A DNA stretch of 64,000 nt from Paramecium octaurelia (GCA_905182995.1 CAJJDP010000072.1:284540-348539), one strand, 5' to 3'; positions 12,351 to 25,870 are shown, counted from the first letter of the stretch. The notes: generated by a model not told the origin, from the letters alone. Numbers and translations: made by a program.

Positions 12351-13334
12351 ACTTATAAAATTTTTTTGATGAAGATGACAAACTATATTAAACCTTTTTT
12401 TAAACTATTATAAAAAAATAATTGTTTTTCATTCAATAATTATAGAAGCAAAACAAATAATTAAATATATAGATTTTTAAACACATATAATTCTTAGGGT
12501 ATTTTTTGCTATTTCTTAATATTTTAAAAAGATATAGTAAATAAATATTGTTGTTATTCTTTGCCAAAATATTTACGATTTCTTAATGTAATTCTTCTTC
12601 ATATTGAATTGTTTTTAAATATATATTTTTTGCTCTCATAATCAGTCAATAATAAAATTTGAGAAATACTAAAGAAAAACTACAATTCCTCATATTTAAA
12701 TACGTCAAAAATTTTACTGAATTAGTATTAATTATTTCTTAATTGAGATTTATGTTATTTTATTACAATTTTACTTTTAAATAGTTTTGCGGATCATTGT
12801 ATTCATCAATTTAGATTTAGTTAGTTTTTTTTTAAATTACACTTATTTTTGGATGTGAGTAGATTAACTGTCTTATTTAATATTATCTGAATTTTTAGAT
12901 TGAAAGTGTCAAATTGAGTAGAGGGTAAATTCTAGGTTTTATCTTCTATTTTTGTTGAGAATATTTTATAAAGAGCCATATGTATATTGTAATGAATGCG
13001 ATTTATTTCTTTTATATTAATTAAAGGTAGGCAATAAATCAATATTTTCTTTCCAATATATATTTTTTAATTGTTAAATTTCACTTTAAGCGATTTTTAT
13101 CTTAGTATTTCTACTATTGAATAGTCCATTTGTTTTTTTTGTATAGCTACCTGCTCGTCGCATTCATAATAAGTTAATGTATTTATAATCTGTATGTTTT
13201 ATTATTTTAAAGTTACAGGTGGAGCCATCAATACTGCCTTTATATAAAAGAGAGAATAATTTAATATAAGAGAACAACGGTAAAATAATTGCAAAATCTA
13301 TATATAACAAGTGTGTTTTAATAAAAGTCAATTA
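12351..13334. other. Intergenic, nothing recognised
   Basis: Strongly AT-rich with T-runs and frequent TGA in all frames. No coding, repeat or RNA structure could be supported up to the tRNA gene. Confidence 0.5.
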
Positions 13335-13406
13335 GGGAGTATAGCTCAGTAGCAGAGCAGCAGACTGCAGATCTGTAGGTCTCAGGTGCGAACCCTGATG
13401 CTCCCT
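13335..13406 (+). tRNA. tRNA-Cys (anticodon GCA)
   Basis: A complete cloverleaf: acceptor GGGAGTA/TGCTCCC (one T-G pair), D stem GCTC/GAGC, anticodon stem GCAGA/TCTGT with loop CTGCAGA, T stem TCAGG/CCTGA with loop TGCGAAC. The anticodon is GCA and the discriminator base is U73, an identity element of tRNA-Cys. There is no intron and no encoded CCA. It would decode UGU/UGC. Since UGA is the sole stop in this code, this tRNA must not read UGA, and GCA fits that. Confidence 0.97.
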
Positions 13407-13408
13407 TC

Positions 13409-13414
13409 TTTTTT
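13409..13414 (+). terminator. RNA polymerase III terminator
   Basis: A run of six T starts three bases after the tRNA discriminator base, the usual Pol III stop signal. Confidence 0.85.
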
Positions 13415-13479
13415 ATTAAATACAAAAGTTCTAATTATTAATTAATATTAAATTAAAATTTCGCAAACTATTTATTGGA

Positions 13480-14230
13480 AAATTTTTTAGAATTTCACAG
13501 TTAATAGTGGTTTTATACTTTGATGCTTTCATCTTTAATATTTTGTCTTCTTATTGCAGGATTTTCTTGAGTGCTAAATTATGTATTGATGAGACTGCTC
13601 TTCCAGACTCCTCTGCGTTTTTCTTGAAAACCCATCCCATTGTAAAGCCTTAATGATAAATGTTTATCGATACTTTTTCGGTAGAGCAAGCTATAGACTT
13701 GGCATATGGTGCTGTCAAGGCAGACTCTCACTATTAAATGCAGAAGAATAAACTTATCTGAACCAATATTATTCCTTATCTTTAGGGGTTGATACAGGAT
13801 AAATAGCCGAGGCTTTAATTGATTGGCTCTTTCGATAATTCCATCTCTCCAACCGTCACCAACTCCATCACTGAATTTTTCCTTTACCTCCAAAATATTT
13901 TTTATGGAACAAATGGGATTTTCTAGATCTTCAAAGGCTTCTTAATATTTATTTTTCAATTTATGATTGGAAGGCATTATCATTAGCAAATTGGATCAAT
14001 AGACATAATACATCCAATTCAAGACTTGAATATAAATAGTGGTCTGATTTCAATGCCCTTAGTTAAACAGGCTTTGTTAGCTCTTAAGAGATCATAGAGT
14101 TTTCTTATTAATTCTTAATCGAATTCAACTCTGTTTGGATTTCCTTCTTAAGTTAAACATATTTTAATTATTCTTTATATTATAAGCCTTTAGATATAAA
14201 AAGACATCTCCTTTAACTTATCTTCTTGCA
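13480..14230 (-). pseudogene. asnB-like: Decayed, truncated asparagine synthetase (glutamine-hydrolysing), C-terminal part
   Basis: Minus-strand pieces match the synthetase domain of AsnB/ASNS in the right order: LYDLLRANKA then IEIRP (compare RANKA...GVEARVPF), EKFSDGVGDGWRDGI (compare EQFSDGVGYSWIDTL), VSTPKDKEQYWFRQVY (compare NTPTSKEAYLYREIF), SIACSTEKV (compare SVACSSAKA) and ESGRAVSSIHNLAL (compare PSGRAVGVH). The pieces occupy different frames, and one possible 25-nt intron ending in AAG does not account for all the shifts. The N-terminal glutaminase domain is missing; no match is seen beyond about 14,230. Functional enzymes make asparagine from aspartate and glutamine with ATP; this copy cannot. 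It lies next to, and opposite to, the tRNA-Cys gene. Confidence 0.8.
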
Positions 14231-14639
14231 AATCAATAAATCTATCTCATTCCCTAAAAATTGATTTTTCCTGTTGAAATATGAACGCAATTATTACAAT
14301 TAAGCTTAACTTATGTCTTTATCCATTTTGACAACTCTTATCTAAATCAACTTATTTTAAAGTATTAAATCAACTTTTTAATTATATTTCTAACTGAAAA
14401 TTTCGACCAAAATCACTATCAAATTACCCTTCTTTAATCTGACTGTCTGTAAAAATGTAATTTACAACAATCAAAGTTCGTATTTTTCTTTTCCGTATTT
14501 TAAATCGATTTAAAGGTAGTTAAATAAGATAAATTGGTTTGAATAGATTCTTAAAATTCTATAAATTTAAAAATTCTGCTTGATTTTACTTTTCTGTCAT
14601 TATTTAAAAAACAGAAATTCATTAAATATAGTACATCTA

Positions 14640-15997
14640 TTATTTAAATGCTCCTCTTTTTTTATTGATGATGGTTCTCTTTTTTTTTAAACCTAAGGAT
14701 AGATTCCTTATAAATAACTCTTTTACTTCCACCTTTAAATCTAATCTTCTATTCAACTGTACACAAAAAACAGATGAAAGTTTTTTTGGGTAAATGAAAA
14801 TAATTTATATGCACCCATGATTGCTGCATATTTCTTCTGTATTTTTGAGTTGCCATATTCATTCTATATTGTTACTCAATATTCATTTTATAGTATTTTA
14901 TTTACTTCGAATTCAGTTGTAATTTCCCAATAAGAGTAATAATACATTATTTAAAACTATTTAAAATAATATGAGGGATATTGATATTGAGTGCTTATCA
15001 AAAGACACGCTTAAATAAATTATTTGATTTTTGGACTTGATTTATGATATTGCTGCTGATAATTCCAAAAATGGTTATAACATTTACCATCTGTTCTTGA
15101 ACTTCTAAACAATAAAACAGTTCGGGAAATATTAATTGGGCAAATTCTGATTAAGGATTCTATCGATATACTAGATATCATTATATCACATGTATCCTTC
15201 CATACCATCTAGTATCATATTGACCTTGATTACAATTTACAATAAGCCGTGATATTTATTAAGAGAATTCTTGAGAATTTCTCATATATTTTGAAACTTT
15301 TTTTTAATTTCTGAGGGTTTTTCAAAGTCAATTCTATATATATTTCTATTAGCAAGGTGAATAATTTGAGATCGTTTCCTTGTTGTACCATAGTGGAACT
15401 TGTTCTCCTAATTGTTTTAAAAGAGAGCAAATGTTTGGACATCGCAATATTTATTCTTGAGTGTGTAGTAGCTACTCACTAAGTTTTATTCATTTGACTA
15501 AATAGAATATGAGTTTCTTTCGTAAAAAATTGTTCTACTTAAAAAAATACTAGCTAATCATAAAATGTCCAGCAGTTCACAAAGTGCACAGTCACTATGG
15601 AATTATGTTATAACTCTTAGTAATAAATTGGTTAAGAATGGAAGCATCGATAAAAAACATGTGATAGCTTCTGAATATTAGGCAGTAAATCTACAACTGT
15701 TTGTAAGTAAAGCACTTTTATTTTTTTTCAAACATCAAAAATCTTTCATTTGATTTTATGTGTCTCCTCTAAAATCTCTAAGGATTATTTAATGATAGAT
15801 CTTATCATTTTGCCACACTTATCTTCTTGTAGCACGATTGAAAAACGAAAAATATGTTGTGTTAATGATTGAGTCCTCGTTTCCAATAAGCTAAAAGAGT
15901 TGCAGTTGATGTTGCTACTTGTTTGTATGAATCACTCATTATAATTTAAGATTCAATACATGCACAACTTTCATCCTTGGATACTCAAACTTTACTT
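14640..15997 (+). repeat. Head-to-tail duplicate pair 1, copy A (1,358 bp)
   Basis: This segment recurs at 15999-17356 with a single N (15998) between the copies. All stretches compared are the same base for base. Content is poor: two minus-strand frames (15,020-15,208 and 15,230-15,442) of unknown significance appear in both copies. The pattern indicates an unmerged contig overlap. Confidence 0.93.
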
Positions 15998-15998
15998 N

Positions 15999-17356
15999 TT
16001 ATTTAAATGCTCCTCTTTTTTTATTGATGATGGTTCTCTTTTTTTTTAAACCTAAGGATAGATTCCTTATAAATAACTCTTTTACTTCCACCTTTAAATC
16101 TAATCTTCTATTCAACTGTACACAAAAAACAGATGAAAGTTTTTTTGGGTAAATGAAAATAATTTATATGCACCCATGATTGCTGCATATTTCTTCTGTA
16201 TTTTTGAGTTGCCATATTCATTCTATATTGTTACTCAATATTCATTTTATAGTATTTTATTTACTTCGAATTCAGTTGTAATTTCCCAATAAGAGTAATA
16301 ATACATTATTTAAAACTATTTAAAATAATATGAGGGATATTGATATTGAGTGCTTATCAAAAGACACGCTTAAATAAATTATTTGATTTTTGGACTTGAT
16401 TTATGATATTGCTGCTGATAATTCCAAAAATGGTTATAACATTTACCATCTGTTCTTGAACTTCTAAACAATAAAACAGTTCGGGAAATATTAATTGGGC
16501 AAATTCTGATTAAGGATTCTATCGATATACTAGATATCATTATATCACATGTATCCTTCCATACCATCTAGTATCATATTGACCTTGATTACAATTTACA
16601 ATAAGCCGTGATATTTATTAAGAGAATTCTTGAGAATTTCTCATATATTTTGAAACTTTTTTTTAATTTCTGAGGGTTTTTCAAAGTCAATTCTATATAT
16701 ATTTCTATTAGCAAGGTGAATAATTTGAGATCGTTTCCTTGTTGTACCATAGTGGAACTTGTTCTCCTAATTGTTTTAAAAGAGAGCAAATGTTTGGACA
16801 TCGCAATATTTATTCTTGAGTGTGTAGTAGCTACTCACTAAGTTTTATTCATTTGACTAAATAGAATATGAGTTTCTTTCGTAAAAAATTGTTCTACTTA
16901 AAAAAATACTAGCTAATCATAAAATGTCCAGCAGTTCACAAAGTGCACAGTCACTATGGAATTATGTTATAACTCTTAGTAATAAATTGGTTAAGAATGG
17001 AAGCATCGATAAAAAACATGTGATAGCTTCTGAATATTAGGCAGTAAATCTACAACTGTTTGTAAGTAAAGCACTTTTATTTTTTTTCAAACATCAAAAA
17101 TCTTTCATTTGATTTTATGTGTCTCCTCTAAAATCTCTAAGGATTATTTAATGATAGATCTTATCATTTTGCCACACTTATCTTCTTGTAGCACGATTGA
17201 AAAACGAAAAATATGTTGTGTTAATGATTGAGTCCTCGTTTCCAATAAGCTAAAAGAGTTGCAGTTGATGTTGCTACTTGTTTGTATGAATCACTCATTA
17301 TAATTTAAGATTCAATACATGCACAACTTTCATCCTTGGATACTCAAACTTTACTT
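15999..17356 (+). repeat. Head-to-tail duplicate pair 1, copy B (1,358 bp)
   Basis: Second copy of 14640-15997 (offset 1,359). Unique sequence resumes at 17357. In the real chromosome there is probably one copy. Confidence 0.93.
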
Positions 17357-20300
17357 GCAATAATTAGTATTAGAAGTTTGAAGCTCTTCGTCTAATATAT
17401 TTTGATTTCAGCTACTTATTATGATTATTTTGAACATCTTAAAGTGATGCACACTTGTTACACTAAACATGTACTATTTATACCAACTATTTTATCAAAT
17501 GGATGCATGCAGCTAAAAAAAGATCGGCTATAAAAGATTCATATTCATAGCAATATATCAATACGTAGATTATGGTAGCAGAAGATTTAAATTTATTCTT
17601 GTGGTAATAATGCATGTTTGTTCTGCTCACTCTCTTGCACTAAATGGGTTGCTTCTAAGAATTGCTGCTAATCATTACAATCTTTGTATTTTAGCTATTA
17701 AGTAGTGGTATTTTGCTTATGCTCTCAACAATTTAAAGTATCCTTAATACTCACATATACTGGATTAATTCTAAATTGAATGCTCTCATGATTGTCCTAA
17801 TTTATTGTCTGTATATTTGACCTAGTGTATCCTCAGATGGTTTCAATATCAATTTACTTTAATACCGCATCAATAAGAAAACAATCAATTCTAAGCTACT
17901 ATTTATCAACTTCTTTTCCACTTAGCTAACCTTATTAATCTTGTATATCTGAATTTTTGATGGTTCTAATATATAAATATGTATCAGTTAAATAAATGCT
18001 AAATGCAATGGATTTAATCTTTTAATGCTGATTCTTGATAGAATTTGCTTACCTTGTAAGAGTCTGCTAAGCTTGTAATCAAGTTTCACATCTATTGAGA
18101 TACCTTTTTGACTCAGCTCTTTCTTTGGCGACTTGTAAAATTTTCTTGATGTTTTAGACTTTACAAAATCCAGCTCTAAAAAGTTCGTAATGGCAATCCA
18201 TATTAAATGATCAAAAGGCATGCATACTTAGTCAAATTATTATTAAAAATATTTGATAAGCGAGCAAGTTGAATTGCTGAGGCACTTGATTGTGATGCAT
18301 GCCTCAATTCATTCTTAGTAGATACACTTACATTAAATGCTTTACAGTATAGAAGTTGTGTTGTTCTGGTGTGCAGGTTAATTAATATAATTTAAAGTAG
18401 ACACATAAACTATGTAAGCTCAGATGAATATCCTCCAAATTTGTTTCAAATTGAAATTATGTCAATGCATTTATAATAATTAGGTAAGAAGTTTAAAAGA
18501 AAAGTTATAGCTTCTAATTTATGTGCCGCTGAAATTCCTCAGCATATATACTGATAAAAGATAATTTGGTTCCTCTTTCCCTGTAATATATTGACATCAA
18601 CCATCATAAACATATTCCATTTTCATTTTCTTGAAGATTTCAAAGGACTATTTATTTAATTTTCGAGACTTCAAACAGATAGCATGCATCGCTTCTTTGA
18701 AACTTCAATAAGATTTATTCTGATGAGTTCAACAGATGGCTGCAAATTATATAGATTGAGCAATACTATGAGGATGAAGCCCACTAAATTTATAATATAA
18801 TGTAAAATAAAAATGCTTCATTACCAGGATGTGCAGTAGACTGTATCCATGAAACCTGAAATGTAAAAGAGACCTTTAAACATTGAGAATTTTCTTATAC
18901 TAAGAATCTCAAAAAGATGCCATTCCTATGAATTTTCATCTGTAATGACAGATAAAATGAATGTAAAATTTTCGGATACCCTTATTTATTTTTAAGACAA
19001 TTCATACAGAAGTTTGCAGAAACGAAGATAGATGGGTTTGAATGCATTATTTTATTTTCATACAATTTTAGCACCTCATAAATGAATTAATTAACTTCTA
19101 AGCCCTGCTAAATTTGCTGTACCAGCTATTATTTTAAAAATTTGTCTATATACACCTCTTAAAAATCAAAGTGCTTGCCTTCCTGTTTTACTTCCTAAGT
19201 TCCTCTGCTTCTGTCTTACTGTTTCTTAGTATATTTGAATTTCTTTCTTTATTTTACTAGGAGCAATAAAGGACAAAATAATAAGCCAGATAAACTACTT
19301 GGTAGTATTACAGCACGAAATTATGTCCCAAATTGCAATTATTAATTCTTAATTTAAATTGGCTTTAAGCTATATATCTAATCTTCATAAAGCAAAAGAA
19401 GCAAAGTTATATTCTTGACCTTTCCAAAATTTTAGAGCCATCATTATCAATACCTAAAGCCTACAATGTTGGAATATCAACTATCGCTTATTCCAAGGAA
19501 TTCATATGAAAAATGCTCCTGGATATTATACTTAGACCACAATTAATTTGAACAACATGCCAGCAATTCAATCAAAATTAGTTGCAGAGAGCTTAGATAG
19601 TGATGAGTAAAATTGCTGCACTGTTTAAAGCCAATGTTGTACAGGTGCCATGAAGGCATCACAATCACTTTATTATTACATCAATCTGTCAATTTTGTGC
19701 AGCCAAATTTAGATTATTACATCCTGGAATAACTGGAAAATACTCACTAGTTGTATAAACAGAATTTAATTGTAGAAATGGTGCTAAATAATGGAGGATA
19801 TTATGATGACTCCCTCATCTCACCTGTAATCTTTAAATTCTTCGTTAATATTATTTTCCTTGCTCAAACAATTCCTCAAAAATTCTGAAAGCACGAAGCA
19901 CGACATAATTCTTTTGCACTTCTGGTTGGTATTTATCTTTTCCGTCATTATTAATGTGTGATATAACACGTGCTTTGAGCACTGCAAATTCATTAACAGT
20001 TTGATATTAATTGTATGCAGACTTCAGTTATGTTGTTATTATTACATATATGTTATATAATGTTAAGCCTTCTTCACAATTGTCAGAATCAACCTTAAAA
20101 TAAATATTGGCATTATTTCTCAGCCTCAGGTCTATTATTAGATCATGGAGTACCTATATAATTAATATTGCATGTATCCAAGAATATGTAGTACAAATTA
20201 TGAGGAAAAACTCTAAATCTCCTACTAATCAGTTGGGATAAGGTAATTATTGTGTGAATATATTACCACCATCACTCAACTTCATGTTTTTAAACTGAAC

Positions 20301-22104
20301 TTCTTTTTTGAGACGTTTCTTGTAAATCTATTGATATTTACTGTAATAGGTTATTCATGTATGATAATTATGTTGTTGCAATATTTGTAAAGAGATGCAT
20401 TATATATATAACCTCCTTCAGCTGTCTATGCTGATTCAACTCACAAGAAACTAAAGCTTATCAATATTATTAGAAATGGAAGTTTTCAGGAACAAAATAA
20501 TAATTGAATTAAGTGAAGAACCTAAAAGATCTAATTACCTGAAAAGAATAATTTTATCATTAGAAAAAAATGTGACTAAATTATAGCCAAGATTGAATTT
20601 GAGGAGACTTAGCAATTAAATCTATTAATTAGAATAATTTTAGGGAGTAATATAATGCTTGATAAAACTTAAGACTCGAATTTAGTGATAAATATCAGTT
20701 GATATAACTGTTTCGATATTGAAGATATGCTGTAAAATCTCTTATGTAGCTATTTAATTGAAATAGTGAGTCTGAAATTTAGACACTGATCCTGAACCTC
20801 AAGATTTGTATTTTTGATACAGTTTTTAAATAGTTTGATATTATTTATAATGAGTCAAATATTATGACATGCTAAATAATATGTCTAAAACCATCAGATT
20901 TGGATCATGTAATTAGTTTTACATCCAAACGAAACCTTAAAACTTGAAATCAAAGAAAAGAAGATGGCATCTCGAACACATTTCCTTAAAGTCTGTTTGA
21001 ATTTACCCTCAATTTCAAACTTCGAAGACCGATTTGGCATAAAAGTTTACAGAATTTACAAAAAGAGAAATACTAAGAAACATGAAATCAAATAAATAAG
21101 GCAATAGAAGAGATAGTATTCCAAGAATGCAAGCAAAATATCTTGGCAAATCGATTTCCAGTTTTTTCAATTATTCATAATTGCCTTCAAGGATAATTGA
21201 GAATCTCTCAATTAAATATTATTATCCTCTGCAAAATTTTCAGATAACTCCCTAATATTCAATTAAACAATACATAACTTCATTCTTATCTTCTTTATTT
21301 AGTCGAAGAACTAAGTTTTTTCCAAATACAGCCACCCAAAAAAAAAATCCAATTTTATTTCCCTGTTCACATAAATAATATCACATACCCTTTCATTAAT
21401 ATAAATAAATACTGTTGATAATTTTTTTAGGTTCATTCCATTAACCAATTTTTCACCCAGATGATATAAAAAAAAACTACATTAATTCCACATTAACCTG
21501 GAGTTGATCTCAAATATGTGGCATTTGATTCCGTTATTAAATTCTCCCTCAAAAACAACCTAGTTTGATGTATGCTGAAATTAAATAATTGAAAAATTTT
21601 ATTGATTATAAATTGTTATGGTAATTATGTTATGCGGCCTTCATAATATCATGAAGATTTTGAATAATTTTTGGTTGAGGTGGTGGGGAATCAAAACTGG
21701 GTTATTCCCATACTTGTTTTTTCAGATGAAAATTAGTATTTTATAAAATTTATTTGTAGGCTTAAATAATTACTCCTTTCTCTTTTGAAATTTTGCCCTA
21801 ATATTTTACTAATCCAAATAAACATCTTACACTATACACTCTTATTAGTACGCTCAATAATATTATGAAAAATGTATTTTAATAAATGCTGATAATTCTG
21901 CAGGTTAATTCGGAATAGGTATATATAATGAGATCTTTAGGGGAATGTTTAAGGGAGACTTAATAATATCATCACGCATTGTAGTACTGTTTAAAATCTA
22001 TTGAATTAAATTCATTTAATACAGAATATTGTTTTTATTATGGTAAATTTGGATATAAATTAATTTAGGGGATAGTTTATTACTTTTACATTCAAAAGTT
22101 TTTT
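17357..22104. other. Gene-poor stretch with cysteine-rich scraps
   Basis: No intact frame. Around 17,600 a plus-strand piece reads SCGNNACLFCSLSCTKW then CC, a spacing reminiscent of Paramecium cysteine-rich surface proteins, but it runs out into TGA codons. Many short words with TGC/TGT occur through 20 kb. I see no other gene, RNA or defined repeat. It may be a heavily decayed surface-antigen-type gene or retained germline-type DNA; both are guesses. Confidence 0.3.
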
Positions 22105-22490
22105 CAAATCCTTAATGAGATATCAAGAAGCAATCAATGCATATGAGGAGGTTTAAATTAAAGATCCTCATTATTCATAGGCGAGGGCAGGAAAAGGGAT
22201 AAATTTAACATTAAATAATAAAGGAATATGTTTATGAAAAGTTAAGGAATATATAATAATAATATTTTTAGAAGGATATGATTAAGAATAGATATGTATA
22301 TAAAAATCATTATCTATCAAAATAAATTCTCTTCTAGGATTATATAGACAAGATATAATATAAGAAATAACATGAGGAATGCTCTAAAGAATTTAGAAAA
22401 ATAGAAATTTTCAAATATATCAAATGAATCATTAGGAAAAGGCCAATGAATATTTGATTAGGCTTTGACCATAAATCCATAGCATGTGGA
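22105..22490 (+). pseudogene. TPR-protein fragment
   Basis: Plus-strand MRYQEAINAYEEVQIKDP, then YSQARAGKGINL, fits the TPR signature (YxEAIxxYxxAxxxxPxxxxAxxxKG) and the common Paramecium TPR family. Only about one and a half repeats are readable before the frame is lost near 22,480. No start or end can be defined. Duplicate pair 2 starts just downstream. Confidence 0.6.
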
Positions 22491-22546
22491 TTAATTTCTT
22501 GTTAGCCTTTCTTTTATGATCTTGACTTTATTATTTTCATGGTATT

Positions 22547-23748
22547 AGATTACAATTAATTTGATGCCGCATCTACTTTATTCAATTAAGCATATTAGAT
22601 TATGCCAATCTAATAATACAAAGATGCATTTTAAAGTATTTAGTTTCATAAAAATAGGTTAATATGACCACAATTTAAAATATTAATGAAATCGAATAAG
22701 TATTACAATTTAAATATATATAACTCTCACATTTATTTTTTATATCTTAACCTCGTTATAAATTGAATTGAACTTATTATTTCACATTTTTTTTTAATAT
22801 ATAAGGTATAAATTGTGATCAAATTATAAAAATTGTCTTAAAGTCCAAACAAGTGAATAAGGCAGTAAGTTTGAAATTGCTTTTGATCTCCAAATACTAG
22901 AAATTTTCTCTAAATTTATTTTGTAAATAATTTGTAAAGTGACTCCAATAGTTAAGAAACTTCTAAATTATTAATTAATCTTATAAAATTTAGTTATAAT
23001 TTGGTATCTCATACCTTAACAAGAATTTAATTTCTTTAATTTAATATTCAAATAATAAACATTTATTATACTAGCTTGCCATTATTTTTTGTTGCAATTT
23101 AAATTTTAAAGTGTAATATAACATTTTAACTTTCACATTTGTATTTTATATTTTTAAGTAGTGTCTATTTTCTTAAAAAGCTACTTCATTTATATATTTT
23201 TGTTGTTTTTTTTATTGATTTGCCAAAAACTATGAAACCTTGGTTTGAAAATACTGGTATATTAAATTTTTTGTTCTTAACACTATCTTAATTAACACCT
23301 TCTTTGATTTTAATTAATGTTTGAATTGATAATCTTTATATATATTACAAATTCTCTTCTCAAGACTAAAACTATTTTGCTTAAAAACATTAGTAATTGT
23401 GATAAATGAAGAATTATTTTAAGAAATAATTAATACCATTAAATAAATAAATATCGAAAACTTTATTGATATTTATAATTATTTTTGAACTTTGATCTCT
23501 TTCATCTTTAAGTTTCAGCTTAAGCAAACTGAATTTTATAATTACTATCTTAAAGTAAGATATAGTCTCCTCCAAACATAAAATAAACTGATAGAGTTAT
23601 CATTCCTGCTATATTTTTACCTAGGACCATATTCATATTTATATATATTTAAATTTATTTAAAATGAAATATATCATAATTTTTGATATCTTTTTGAAAT
23701 AAGGTGTCATTCTTCTCTTTGATTAAATTTTTTAAAATAAAATTTAAT
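22547..23748 (+). repeat. Head-to-tail duplicate pair 2, copy A (1,202 bp)
   Basis: Repeats at 23750-24951 with one N (23749) between; the stretches compared are the same. Content is AT-rich with no supportable gene. Interpreted as a contig-overlap artefact. Confidence 0.93.
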
Positions 23749-23749
23749 N

Positions 23750-24951
23750 AGATTACAATTAATTTGATGCCGCATCTACTTTATTCAATTAAGCATATTA
23801 GATTATGCCAATCTAATAATACAAAGATGCATTTTAAAGTATTTAGTTTCATAAAAATAGGTTAATATGACCACAATTTAAAATATTAATGAAATCGAAT
23901 AAGTATTACAATTTAAATATATATAACTCTCACATTTATTTTTTATATCTTAACCTCGTTATAAATTGAATTGAACTTATTATTTCACATTTTTTTTTAA
24001 TATATAAGGTATAAATTGTGATCAAATTATAAAAATTGTCTTAAAGTCCAAACAAGTGAATAAGGCAGTAAGTTTGAAATTGCTTTTGATCTCCAAATAC
24101 TAGAAATTTTCTCTAAATTTATTTTGTAAATAATTTGTAAAGTGACTCCAATAGTTAAGAAACTTCTAAATTATTAATTAATCTTATAAAATTTAGTTAT
24201 AATTTGGTATCTCATACCTTAACAAGAATTTAATTTCTTTAATTTAATATTCAAATAATAAACATTTATTATACTAGCTTGCCATTATTTTTTGTTGCAA
24301 TTTAAATTTTAAAGTGTAATATAACATTTTAACTTTCACATTTGTATTTTATATTTTTAAGTAGTGTCTATTTTCTTAAAAAGCTACTTCATTTATATAT
24401 TTTTGTTGTTTTTTTTATTGATTTGCCAAAAACTATGAAACCTTGGTTTGAAAATACTGGTATATTAAATTTTTTGTTCTTAACACTATCTTAATTAACA
24501 CCTTCTTTGATTTTAATTAATGTTTGAATTGATAATCTTTATATATATTACAAATTCTCTTCTCAAGACTAAAACTATTTTGCTTAAAAACATTAGTAAT
24601 TGTGATAAATGAAGAATTATTTTAAGAAATAATTAATACCATTAAATAAATAAATATCGAAAACTTTATTGATATTTATAATTATTTTTGAACTTTGATC
24701 TCTTTCATCTTTAAGTTTCAGCTTAAGCAAACTGAATTTTATAATTACTATCTTAAAGTAAGATATAGTCTCCTCCAAACATAAAATAAACTGATAGAGT
24801 TATCATTCCTGCTATATTTTTACCTAGGACCATATTCATATTTATATATATTTAAATTTATTTAAAATGAAATATATCATAATTTTTGATATCTTTTTGA
24901 AATAAGGTGTCATTCTTCTCTTTGATTAAATTTTTTAAAATAAAATTTAAT
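23750..24951 (+). repeat. Head-to-tail duplicate pair 2, copy B (1,202 bp)
   Basis: Second copy of 22547-23748 (offset 1,203). Unique sequence resumes at 24952 and shows nothing recognisable up to 25,340. Confidence 0.93.
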
Positions 24952-25339
24952 GTTAGAATTTTAATGATTAAAATTAGTTTAACCCAAAATTGTATGTGAT
25001 GAATTTATTTGGGTTCTATAGAAGTAAAACGTAAATTGAAGTTGTATATTTAAATATTGCTTTTTCAATCTTCTTCTATTCTTGTAAGTTTTCTAAATCA
25101 AACTGCCTTTTGATTTGAATAATTATATTAATCTACACCTTAATAATTTATAAATTCTCCTTTAGAATTAATCCTCCTTAAGCTACTAGTTTTGGAGTTT
25201 AGGAAATCCGAAGAATAGTAATATTAAAGGAAACTTAATAATAGCATAAATAAATACCAAAAAATTTTTTTTATACATTAGAATATCTTTATACTGATTA
25301 ACTGAAGGTAATTTTTATTGTTCTGCTTTTAAATTCACA

Positions 25340-25870
25340 AATAGATTGAGTTAATAATAGATGCTAATATAGTTCCAAGAGAAAAGCAGATTGACAGAAC
25401 ATAGAATTATCAAAACTGCTAGAAGCTAAATCATTGCGATAAGGAAAGAAATATAAATGAATTGATATTGTTACTATGGCCAAGTATTTTTTTTTTATTG
25501 TCCTGTCTTAACATCCATAAATAGGATATAATTATCTCTACTACCGCATGCTAGCTGAGCACCATCAGGTGAACAATATCAAGGAGATAATACTAGATTA
25601 ATATTCTATTTTGGCTTTTTATTATTTCCAATAAATTTAGTGCCTTCGGTAGAGATGCATACCGATGAGATATAGCTACTATGATATTTGAATTTGCTTA
25701 TTAGCGTTTCGTTTTAACATTCCATAAAGATAACATTATCCAAATTACTAGATGTTATTGTAATACCATGAGGAGAGAATCTAACTGATATGACATGATC
25801 ATCTTGACCAAATAATTTCGCTTTTTTTGTTATAGTGCCTTGATGTCCCATAAGATGATTAAACACTAAA
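25340..25870 (-). pseudogene. Heavily decayed WD40-repeat relic
   Basis: On the minus strand, remnants of three to four blades are visible (FMDVKTGQ, CSPDGAQLACGSRDN, SSVCISTEGTKFI, SPHGITITSSNLDNVIF). They are more diverged and more frameshifted than the relic at 11.4 kb. It is the same family as the intact gene at 1.4-4.3 kb. The N-terminal region is not confidently identifiable upstream (25.9-26.3 kb). Confidence 0.75.

Noticed and set aside
15020-15442. Two standard-code minus-strand ORFs (62 and 70 aa) that recur identically at 16,379-16,801
   Set aside because: The recurrence comes from the one-N overlap artefact, so it is not conservation. Neither translation resembles a known family and there is no supporting context.
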